Assembly (NCBI GenBank): GCA_039619475.1
Contig: CM077116.1
Coordinates: forward strand, 27,725,191-27,789,190
DNA length: 64,000 nt
DNA from: Icerya purchasi
Lineage: Eukaryota; Arthropoda; Insecta; Hemiptera; Monophlebidae
Direction of reading: 5' to 3'
Below the pieces are notes generated by a model. The model ran no database searches. It was not told the origin of the DNA and saw only the letters and a list, made by a program, of their open reading frames with translations. The translations under genes were made by a program, and so were the position numbers. Positions 54,961 through 64,000 of this stretch are shown here, piece by piece; position 1 is the stretch's first letter; every line of letters begins with the position of its first letter.

Positions 54961-57753
54961 AAAAAAAATGTCGCACAAACATTAAAAAGTAGAAATGTAA
55001 TAGGATTTTTTTTTTTTTTACCTTTGATGTAAGAAAGTCATTCGATTTTGTGTATTCTGAAAAATAACGTTGATACATTACCCTATAGCTCTCACTTGGT
55101 TGTAATCGAAAATCGTTATAAAATTCTGTGATATTTATTAACAGCCTATTTAAAAAAGGGCTTTATTTACAGATCATTTAATTTTCAAATACTATGCAAA
55201 TCCGTACCAGAGAATCAAAATACTCTTCAGTATTTTTGACAATTTCATTCTTTGTATGCAGGAAAGACGTATATAAAAATTTATTTTGAAACATGTCGTC
55301 AGATGGCCCGCATGCGCATAGGAAATTTTGTGACAATCACGGTATCAATTTCGAAGTACATTGTACTTTTACACTTCTCAAATTGATATTTAGGCGATTC
55401 TTTTAGAGGAGGCAACGAGTTTTCTAGGGTGGGCACTGTCCACCTTTGCCCCGCTCTAGCTACGCCCATGGTTTCAGTCAACTTGACTTCAGTTGTGTGG
55501 TAAAAATGAATTCGTTTTAATTAATTTTGTATTTTATCTTTACTACATGTTCTTCTAACAAGCTGGTTTATGAAATAATAAATTTGCGTTTTGTGAGAAT
55601 ATTAATTCGTTTAATCGTATTATATAAGTATACTGAAATGGTTTTTAAAAATAATAATCAAGTAAATATGTACCGTTTTATATATTTTAAAATAAATTAT
55701 CAAAAAATAAATATAAAAATAAATTAAGGACTTATTACGTTACGATCAAAAATTTTTATTTAAAATTTAATATTGATCGAAATCTGTTGTAAATTATTCT
55801 TATTTGCATTTGGATACATTTTAAGATTTTCTTCGACCATATGTGATGATAATTGTCGCTGTGATTTTATTAATGCAACAACACGATTTTCAGTGTGCGG
55901 AGGACAGTTTCTAAACCTTTTTGAATGAGTGTTATGTAATATCTAAGTATTTGGATAAATTTATAAAAATGAAAGAAAAATTTCGTATTTTCGTTCATAT
56001 ATTTTTTAACTTTTAATATTTTATTCTTCAATTGTTGCACCATTTACCGGAGATCTATTATTATATTTTTTTAGACGATATTTTTATTTTTGTTTCGGTA
56101 GATGTCTGTGTACAAAGAGAGTATATTGTGATCCGGTCAGTTATTAAGGTAGTGCTAACGATTTAAAAGTTTTTTTGATGCTACGTATTATATTTGATTT
56201 TTTAAACATATTTTATAACGAATAACTGAGTAGTTGTAAATCATTTCTTACCAACCCCGGGGTTGGATTACGATAAAGAAATGCAACTGTTAAATATATT
56301 TCGGCGGATGCTTCAAGTGTTTTTGATTCTTTTCAACAATTGCATCCGTAAATTTAATTTTGAAATTTATACTCCAACAAAAATTCTAGTATTATTCACT
56401 AATAAGATCATTATTGAATTTTCTGTACTAGATATATAGTAGTCCGACGTTCTGCTATTACTCGAAGAAGTACCGAATAATATCACTAAGAGACGACGTT
56501 ATTGTTAGTCTTATTGTAGCGTTTTGTGAAAAATCTGAACACGGTAGAAATTATTATAGATTCGAGCTAATAATTAAAAATAATTTTTAAATAAATTGTT
56601 CTGAAATGTTTTTACTCAAATATGCTGCTGAAACGAAGAAAATTTTAACATTCGCGTAACTTACCAAAACACCTGGATAAATATTACGAGTTTTATATAA
56701 GCGTGTAACTTTTTCTCATTTAAATTTTTCTACCGATGTTCGTAGATTAACAACGATTGTATTGCCGGAATTTAACCTAATTCATATGATAGTAAGAGAA
56801 ATATAATTTCTGTTATTTTTCTTCTTAGAGTAATCTATTTGCGGATGCAGTTCCTGTTCGTTTGTGTTCCTAAGTTTTTTTTTCCCCTTTTTTTTGTTCT
56901 CTTTAAAACAGAATGTAAACAAAATCTGACTTGAAATTTTTAATGTACTCTTTACGCGCGCGTGCGGATGCTGATGTGTGCCGATAAATCGAAAATGGTC
57001 ATTAGAAATAAAATAATAAATTTGCGATATTAATATGATAATCGCTATCGTATTGGAATCGGATGTTTACAGTTATTTTTATAAAATAAGCAGTCTCGCG
57101 TAAAATAAGCTTTAGAATGATATATTGATAATTTAAAGTAATTCGAGAAAATTATCTAAATTTAAATTATTCGTAGATTATAATACGATAGTTTAAAAAT
57201 GTTTGTAATTGTTTCTTTTGTTTCGTTTATTTCTATTAATAATCACGTAGAGCGGTGGTAAAATAAAAATAAAGCCGTTACAGTAATATTTAAAAATCGC
57301 TAAATAACATTAAAAAGGTATTTAAAAGATATCAATTTTAAATGACATAAAAATGTCTATTTTAAACTGAGACTTTCGTTGTTTTTTTTTTAATTAAAAA
57401 AAAAATAGCATGACCAGTTTTGTTTTTTTGTGAATTTTTCCAATTTTTAAACGACACAAAAACGTTTTTTAGAATTGAATCGAAATTTAGAATGAATTTT
57501 AAGAGCACAGCATTTTCGTACGAAGCCTAGAAAATTTTTTTATGAATATTAAAGCGTTCATAAATAAATGTATAATTTTATAGGTCATGAACTATCGAAT
57601 ATTTTTTAAGCGGACATTTCAAAATTCGCATTTTTCTTTAATTTCAAACTCGATATTGTAACTGTGTGCTGAACAACTCGGCTGTAATTTGTGACTACTG
57701 AAATATCGCGGTGATTCAAAATTACAATATTAAAAGAAGAAGTACATTGTGTA
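54961..57753. other. AT-rich intergenic DNA
   Basis: No convincing gene or element. A slightly GC-richer patch at 55290-55500 carries only a minus 60-codon frame without motifs. GGCCCGC...GCGCATAGGAAAT at 55306 and AGCTACGCCCATGG near 55458 could be the edges of a small unrecognised repeat. Confidence 0.4.
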
Positions 57754-57826
57754 AATTTAAATATACCAATAAAACAATTATATAATTTTTATTAAATAAT
57801 TGTTTTATTATTGGTGTATTTAAATT
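57754..57826. repeat. Long hairpin (~28-31-bp arms)
   Basis: AATTTAAATATACCAATAAA... at 57754-57781 is the inverse of 57796-57826 apart from one substitution and a 3-base gap. The loop is about 14 bases. It could be a tiny palindromic element or a simple AT-rich hairpin. Confidence 0.6.
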
Positions 57827-58548
57827 GACTTAATGTACAATAAACATAAACAACAAGTGTAATAAACAGATATATTGATTAAAAGAAGTGCTTGATGTTA
57901 AATAGTATTTGCTGCTGTTTGGTGTTGATTAATTGATCACGTTTGTTTATTTTAACGATTCGTTGTTACGGTTTCTGAACTTCAAGAAATTTCTGGAGCT
58001 GGCCACCGTTTCCGTTACTATAAATGTTATGAAACGATTAAGCTGCTGCATAATTATTATTTGTAAAATGTAGACGTTGATTTGGTGCGCCGCGTTGACG
58101 AATAAATTTTTTGCATGTTATTTGTGTAATTTACGCAAGTGTGTAGTGTTCTCTTTCTATTCTACGTTGTGATAAGAAATATGATAAGAGGAGTCTCTGT
58201 GTCATGTAATGATAATGATTGTGTACAACAGTAGTATAACGATATAAAGTTAACCTCCACGAGCTTGCTTGATTAGTACCATCCAATCTTGCTTTGGATC
58301 AGTTCTCGGTTGTCCTTAACACGGTGTAGTGTTGCTATACTAAAGAAGACTTCGATCGTTCTTTAACGACGTCAGTTGTTGCGCTGTTCAATATTGTTTA
58401 CAGTAGCGAGTGCGTCGTTTAACTATATTCCGTTGACGATTCAAACCCTGCCATTTTTGTGCATAATTCGTCTATTTTCACTATTTTTTTATTTTTTTTT
58501 TGGTGGGCGGCAACTTGTCCAGTTGAAACACCATAATCAGCAACCATC
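57827..58548 (+). promoter_or_regulatory. Putative promoter and 5' UTR of the exon at 58549
   Basis: From about 58250 the sequence is less AT-rich. A TCAGTT at 58369, preceded by ACG, fits the arthropod initiator consensus and could mark the transcription start; another ATCAGTTC lies near 58299. Short upstream ATG frames, including one from 58376, would be uORFs. There is no clear TATA box. The start site is a guess. Confidence 0.3.
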
Positions 58549-58635
58549 ATGGTGGTTTCTTTAAATAACAATAACTTTGCGTATCGTCCTAGTGTCGGCT
58601 ACTCTGGAGTAAACATAGATAAACATGATGAAAAT
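58549..58635 (+). CDS. Candidate first coding exon of an unidentified host gene
   Basis: ATG at 58549 has a strong start context (CAACCATCATGG) and opens 29 codons (MVVSLNNNNFAYRPSVGYSG then VNIDKHDEN). These end exactly at a consensus 5' splice site, AAT before GTAAGTGA at 58636, giving a phase 0 intron. Codon use mixes GTG, GGC, TAC and GTC and is not simply AT-driven. The downstream 5.3 kb is AT-rich and repeat-filled, as expected of a long first intron; no convincing exon 2 was found in the window. I do not recognise the protein. The Asn run and polar composition suggest a disordered N-terminus. Confidence 0.5.
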
Positions 58636-58656
58636 GTAAGTGATGGAATTTTTATT

Positions 58657-58686
58657 GTTATTGTTATTATTATTATTATTATTATT
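58657..58686. repeat. (TTA)n microsatellite
   Basis: A TTG/TTA trinucleotide run becomes a pure (TTA)n run of about eight units. It lies just inside the presumed first intron. Confidence 0.85.
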
Positions 58687-59184
58687 GCATAAATATCCTT
58701 AATGGAAATAATTGTTTTTATAAAAGGTAGAAATTGCGGTTTCGATACAGATATATTCAATAAGTAAATCATATTTTTTTTCTTATTAAAGATGAAAGAT
58801 AATTAAGAGTACAGGCATTAGTTTTGTGGTAATTTAGACGGATTTTTCGTTTTTGTTAAATTTTTTGAATTAATAAAAAAAGAAAATGAGTATATTTCTG
58901 AAATATATAGAGCAGATTAAATGATAACTGACAGTTTGCGTTTTAGAGATAAATAATTGTAAAGTATTTGCTGTTGCTGTATGCGGACTGCCAGTTTAGC
59001 TTCTGTTTATATTCAAATTTCTGTCAGAAGCTTGCAATAAAAGTAATTTTTTGTTCCTCCCACTCTATATTCATACTGATCTGGTCACATGGATATCAAA
59101 GTATACAAGATCATTTTTTGGTTCGGGTCGCTGCTTCCTTTCGATTCTCTTTTTTAAAAAATCTTACTGAAATTTAAGAAATTC
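58687..59184. other. Presumed intron sequence, AT-rich
   Basis: No gene or element was recognised. A 69-codon plus frame (58968-59177) has no motif. Confidence 0.4.
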
Positions 59185-59745
59185 ACGCCAGATTTTGGCC
59201 GCAATCAGCTGCCAATAGTTTGTCGGTTCAAACGATGGCGTATAGTGATCAATGAGGATAAATCTGCGCATATAACGTTTACAAATAAGAAGAACTGTGA
59301 TATATCGGATATTTATATTAACAATAAGGTTATATCTAATGAAGAAAGAGTAAAATACCTCGGAATTCACTTAGATAAAAAATTAATTTGGAAGACACAC
59401 ATAGGAAAGAAAAGGAATGAAATGAACTTGAAATATAGATAAACCTACTGTGGCTTTTGCGAACGAAATCAGAACTGTCCCTGGAAAACAAAGTACTACT
59501 ATACAAACAAATATTGAAACCAATCTGGACATACGGATGTCAACTCTGGGGGGATGTACTAAGCCGAGTAACATTGCGCAGATACAACGTTTCCAAAATA
59601 AAATCCTGAAGGAAATTACAGATGCTCGGTGGTACATCACCAATCATACACTACATACAGATCTGCATATAAGTACAATCAGTGAAGAAATCAATAGATC
59701 TAACGTAATCTTTCAAACCTCATTGAGATAATTCATTTTTTACGA
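59185..59745 (+). pseudogene. Jockey-type RT fragment
   Basis: The frame 59245-59442 reads MINEDKSAHITFTNK, IYINNKVISNEERVKYLG, IHLDKKLIWKTHI, the segment after the RT catalytic boxes. After a stop the reading moves to another frame with LLRTKSELSLENKVLLYKQI and PIWTYGCQLWGD. It then returns to the frame 59450-59731 with IAQIQRFQNKILKEITDARW and DLHISTISEEI. WTYG.QLWG followed by IQRFQNK is typical of jockey elements. At least two shifts break it. No tail or target duplication was identified. Confidence 0.75.
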
Positions 59746-61829
59746 CATTAATAATTAATACTTAAGTAAACACTTATTAAAATATGTATTATATAACTTC
59801 GGCGTTTCGAAGCTTAAGACTGATCACGGAATATTTATCTTCCAAACCTTGCTTCTTCGAATATTCTTCATTTTGTCGTCCGGCCAAAGTGGCCGAGTTA
59901 TATATATACATAACCGGAAAAAAAAGTTATATAGAATATTAACTGTTGCGGTTATAAAAAATAACCTCCGGATACTTATTAAGTAGGTCGGAAAAAGTAA
60001 TTTCCAACATAATTACGTACGTTACGAAATCCTAAATTTCATATATTTCAGACGCTCGCTAGGGTAGTGGTTTCTCTCGGTTGTTTTAAATTTTTTTATT
60101 TCCGTCCTACCTAAAGTCAGTCAGAATTTAGTATCGAATGCTTGAAATATATTTTTAATGTCGCCCCTATTATTGAGTTTTTTGCATGAAATTTATCACG
60201 GTTTCAAGGTAAAAATAACGTAGTTGGAAACTAATTTAGGTATCAGTCGCGACATTAATCAATGGAGATATTCATTGTTGTAAGCACATTGCTCTTGCGA
60301 ATGATCTCATCAATTGGAAAAATAGCTTCGACATCATTACCAGCTCCGGTCCTGGCTTACTGTAATAATAGCCAATAGCTAAAGCGGAAAGAATTATATT
60401 GCCTTCTGTACATTTGATTCAAGTCCTCTTCTGTTGGTTTTTTTTGTGATGCAATAAAAACAGTAGCGCGTTGTACCTATTGTCGATGATAATAAAATAA
60501 TGTAAGATGGAGAAACTGTTATCATTTCCTACTTATTGCTGCAGCTATGAATCATTGCAAGTTTTTGGCTAATTTCTTCGGCTCTTTTAGATTTTTATCG
60601 TACACGGTTGATGCATTCGTTCTCGACGTATTGTCCATCATCCATCAGTTCTGCCGTCCATGATTCGTTCTTGTGCAGTATTCCTCGTCTAATGAAAACG
60701 TACTCCAATTTTTATTAATTTTTTCTCGCTTAAAATTTGCGTCGATGCTGCATTACTTTGAATTTAAAATTTAAGTGCTTACTCTTTTGAATGATAAAAT
60801 TTAGTTTTTTTTAGTTATTCACCGTTATGTTGCTTTACATAAATTTTCACTTTGTCCACTTGCCAGAGGGCTGTTCTGGCATTCACTTAGAAAACGTTAT
60901 ACGAAGTCTACTGCAGATTCGAGGGAGCACATGCTTGTAGTATAATAAAAAATTGTCCTGGATTAAAAATCGTGTAGTAAAATCTTATTCCCGAATGCGA
61001 TAATTCGCAGGTGTTAAATTCGAAATTTATAGCATTTTTAAATAGATAGTACGGAAACTGTTTACTGGAACTGGCTAAATGGTTAAACTGCGTTGAAGAA
61101 GAATAAGAAGTAAAACAAATGAAAAGCAAGACAAAATTTGTTTCGTTGATATTCAGTTTTTCGGATTAAGTGGAAGGCGATTCAACCGGATGAAAAATTC
61201 ACAACTGTTTCGTATAGTAGGTACTATTTAGCAGCAGTTTGTAAACACGGACGAAGTGCACGAAAAGCCCGTACAAATCTTAAAAACCAGTTTTTAATGA
61301 GCACTTCTCTTAGTATTTTTCCTTTAATGCATCGCGTATTTTTGGCCAAACGTTCTTTGAAAAATTGTAATGAGACGAAACAGTTTGTTTTCTAACAACA
61401 GCCGTTAGCATGTTGATCGTAATCCCTATTCTGTTTTTTTCTTTTTTTTCCCATAAGTTCTCCCAGAGACAAAATGTCGTTTTACGGTCACATAAATTGT
61501 TCGAAGAGCTTTTAGAATTATTTTCGAAAAAAAAAACAGTTTGCCTGGTTAAAAAACCGTTTTTATTTTCTTCTCCGTTACTTTGGTTTGTCAGCACCGG
61601 TCAAAATCTTAAAAATTCACAAAACTCACTACTAGATAACTTTTCAAAAGCGAAACCCGGAATTCGAAATAAAAATCACAACTCTTTTGCAAAACAAAAA
61701 AAAAAAAAAACCGTCTGTATAGCCAAGAACAGCAAAGAAAAATTGCAGGTAGTTAAAGTTAAAAAAAGCAAAATACACTTAAACACGGATAATATAAAAG
61801 AGCGCTTTAAAGGATAACCAGTGTGTCAT
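59746..61829. other. AT-rich DNA, nothing recognised
   Basis: Frames of 73-135 codons here (for example 61410-61817 plus and 61597-61310 minus) overlap on opposite strands, are Lys/Asn/Phe-rich and lack motifs. They look composition-driven. Confidence 0.45.
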
Positions 61830-62060
61830 GCTCCTTGGGATGTCGAAAATCCCAAATTCGCGGGAAAAAATTTAATTTTCCGCGGCCGTGTAATTGATAG
61901 AAAATTTGCTATTTAGAAAAAATAAAACCGTATTTCAAAGTTGGCGAAAATTTCAAAAAAAAAAAACAAAACGCGAAGACATGCACCTCCTCTGTTGTGA
62001 CTTGAGTGTTATGGTTGAGAATTTCGAACAAGTTTATAATTACTTGCATTTCTGAATTGG
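61830..62060 (+). repeat. Diverged satellite unit of the dispersed family
   Basis: GGGATGTCGAAAATCCCAAA, AAATTTGCTATTTAG and AAACCGTATTTCAAAGTTGG then CGAAAATTTCAAAA follow the order of the roughly 280-bp unit in copies A-C. It is the most diverged unit and isolated, about 650 bp from copy C. Confidence 0.5.
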
Positions 62061-62689
62061 AACGTAAAGTCCCGAAATTCGGAAAAAAATACAGCGCGGA
62101 AAGATGCTTGACAGGGGTTCGTAGTAGAGTTCCCCCGATATTTATATTGGTGTAATTGCTATACAGATAAACATTTTTATTTCTCAATTTTTATCTATCC
62201 ATTTCTTTAACAGTTAAATTATATTAAACGCATTTAAAAATAAAAAGTAAATAATTTTTTGTTGTTTTTTTTTTTTGCATGCTCTTTTAAGTCAGAAATT
62301 TTTTAGTATTCGGCTATTGATAAGCATTTTTGGTTTTTGAAATGTTGTCTTAACTAGCTTACATTGGCACGCAGTCCATGAACATTTTTTTTCTTATATA
62401 TAAAAGCAAAGATTAAAGTAAAGACCTAAAAGCTTAAGTAACTCGAAAAGACATCGCGCTACGAACATAAATAAACTTGTCGTTTAGATTAATTTTTCCT
62501 AATTAAATGCTACTAAAGGCTCTGTTTTAGGATGACGACGATTTGGAATTCGATATATCTGATAACAATTAAAAGACTTGGCCGATTAAGTGCAACCTCT
62601 ACCTCCATCTAATTATGCGAAGGGGGGCTTTATAAACACTAGAGAGCGAGCATGAATGCGGAGTAAATGTAACTGGACAGGGACGAAAA
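62061..62689. other. Mostly AT-rich DNA, no gene seen
   Basis: A TTTTAG at 62525 is followed by 13 acidic codons (DDDDLEF...) and a TAA; too short to call an exon. The rest shows nothing. Confidence 0.35.
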
Positions 62690-64000
62690 GGATTTCGAAA
62701 TTGGGCTTTAAAAATAAAACAAGTTTAGTCAAGCATGATGTTTCATGGGCTCTCAGGGGTACTCCGTATGTTAAGTTAACGCTAACTGTAATATTTATAT
62801 TCACATAATACTAAGTTTAAAACAAAAAAATCGTGTTTTTTCGTGCTGCAAAAAGGGAGACGCGCAACTTTTTGCGATTTTTTGAAATTGTCGCCATCTT
62901 CGAAAATTTCGTTAAGGGGAAATAAAATGCGGTTTGTTTTCCAACAAATAGCGATCTTACAATCGATACATTACATGCCTGGGGGAAAAATTTTTTTTTT
63001 TCAAAAATCTTCGAGTTTTCGACGCTTCCAGGGCCTAATTTTAATCTTGGAAACCCGGATGTTCCAAACTGGAGAAATATACGAGGATACGCATATTTTT
63101 AACCATATTCAGAATTTTTAGCTATAATACTCGCGGCACTAGTAGGGAGGGGGAGATACGTCATTTTTCGCGATTTTTTAAACTTTTCGTCAACTTCGAA
63201 AGTTTCGTTAAGGGGAAATAAAATGTAGTTCCGTTTCCGATAAATAGCGATTTTCCCAAAAAACATATATCAAATGCCTGGGGGAAAAATATTTTTTTTT
63301 CAAAACTTCCAAGCTTTCGGCGTCCCGAGGGCTCGAATAGAAAGTTTTGAGCTCGGCTATATTTTTCCTATAAGGCGATCTTTTATGCATACGTTTAAGA
63401 TACGTTTTGATTTTCTCAACTTTTTTACTCGGGCTATCGCTTAAGTGAACATCCTTTTTTTTTTTTTTTTTTTGCCGTCTTTAGCCAAATAATTTTTTAA
63501 TCGTAATTTTTTAATTTTATTGAAAGAGCTTCTGCATTTTATTTTATATTTTGAATTTCACTTTTAAAGAGGAGGTATTTGGTGTTGAGTTATAAATTTT
63601 TTAAGGGTGATTTTTGAAGTCGTTTTAAATTCTATATTATATATTCTTAACAGTTTATTGGGTTTTTTTCCGGCCAGAATATTCGGTTAGCTTGAAATTA
63701 CAGCGGATTGCCTTAAGGAGAATTTTAATTTTGTAATTTATGATCCAATTCTGGAGTTTATAAGTCAAACCGTTCGTGAATTATTGATTTTTATTTGATA
63801 TTTTTGTCGTTTCTGGACCATCTTATTAAGATTCCCCGTACGTTATCGTTTTTACTCGGGCTATCGCTTAAATTAACATCATTTTTTTTTCTTTCTTTAC
63901 GAAAGAGCTTCTGCGTTTTGTTTTATATTTTGAATTTTACTTTTAAGGGGTTACCTGGTGATGATAAGTTGTAAATTTTTTAACGCTGAATTTTTAAGGT
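62690..64000 (-). repeat. Dispersed satellite-bearing family, copy C (two units)
   Basis: Inverted relative to copies A and B. The terminal module (inverse of CATGCTTGACTAAACTTGTTTT) is at 62716-62737; two satellite units lie at about 62840-63120 and 63130-63410, offset about 300 bp. Then come the ATGCATAAAAGAT, CAGAAGCTCTTTC and CAGAAACGAC blocks, shared with copy B and ending near 63825. After that a partial duplicate of the AGAGCTTCTGC...GGTGATGATAAGTTG block runs to the window edge, so the copy or a neighbouring one continues to the right. Confidence 0.8.

Noticed and set aside
58376..58564. 62-codon ORF overlapping the candidate first exon
   Set aside because: It lacks a splice donor and good start context; treated as a leader uORF or chance frame.
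61410..61817. 135-codon plus ORF overlapping a 95-codon minus ORF
   Set aside because: Lys/Phe/Asn-rich composition from A and T runs, overlapping frames on both strands, no domain.
62526..62568. Possible exon 2 (13 acidic codons then stop) after TTTTAG, in phase with the exon at 58549
   Set aside because: Far too short and would give a 42-residue product; chance acceptor more likely.

Overview
The window is AT-rich eukaryotic DNA dominated by transposable elements. The piggyBac, mariner, hAT-like, jockey, I-like and RTE-like sequences, the poly(A) and (GAA)n retroposon tails, and spliced-gene signals (GTAAGT or GTGAGT donors, AG acceptors) point to an arthropod nuclear genome, most probably an insect. 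The sequence does not let me name the species. No bacterial operon, CRISPR array, phage or organelle gene was seen.

Layout. 1-5226: a nearly complete plus-strand I-like non-LTR retrotransposon, cut by the window edge, with ORF1 (two zinc knuckles), an interrupted ORF2 (endonuclease, RT, RNase H, Cys-rich end) and a poly(A) tail. 5374-6085: a minus-strand RTE-like RT fragment with a (GAA)n tail. 6980-9771: tandem-repeat-rich DNA, including copy A of an apparently non-coding repeat family that carries about 280-bp satellite-like units. 9772-16050: a decayed minus-strand second copy of the first retrotransposon, cut by a jockey element (10601-12353, 11-bp target duplication) and by a 2-kb piggyBac deletion derivative (13041-15053, TTAA duplication). 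16397-20621: a longer piggyBac element with a spliced, lightly broken transposase and 18-bp motifs spaced exactly 54 bp apart near both ends. 21968-22039: a possible last coding exon of a host gene. 22440-37500: mostly AT-rich non-coding DNA with small hAT-like elements, tRNA-like and retroposon-like repeats. 37525-39545: copy B of the repeat family and another RT fragment. 41288-43075: an inverted-repeat (foldback) structure enclosing an I-like remnant. 44640-46180: an I-like 3' fragment with RNase H. 51040-54960: a three-level nest, with a mariner inside a plus-strand RTE-like element inside a minus-strand jockey/I-type element. 58549-58635: a strong candidate for the first coding exon of a host gene, with a jockey fragment in its presumed first intron. 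61830-64000: more copies of the satellite-bearing family.

The elements do not form a pathway. Their value is as a stratigraphy: target duplications and comparison with the uninterrupted copy at 1-5226 give the order of insertion. Only the two short candidate exons look like host protein-coding sequence. Every transposase or RT frame seen is broken, so the elements appear inactive as they stand, with the plus-strand I-like copy and the 4.2-kb piggyBac the least decayed. All identifications come from reading motifs by eye; no database search or alignment software was used.
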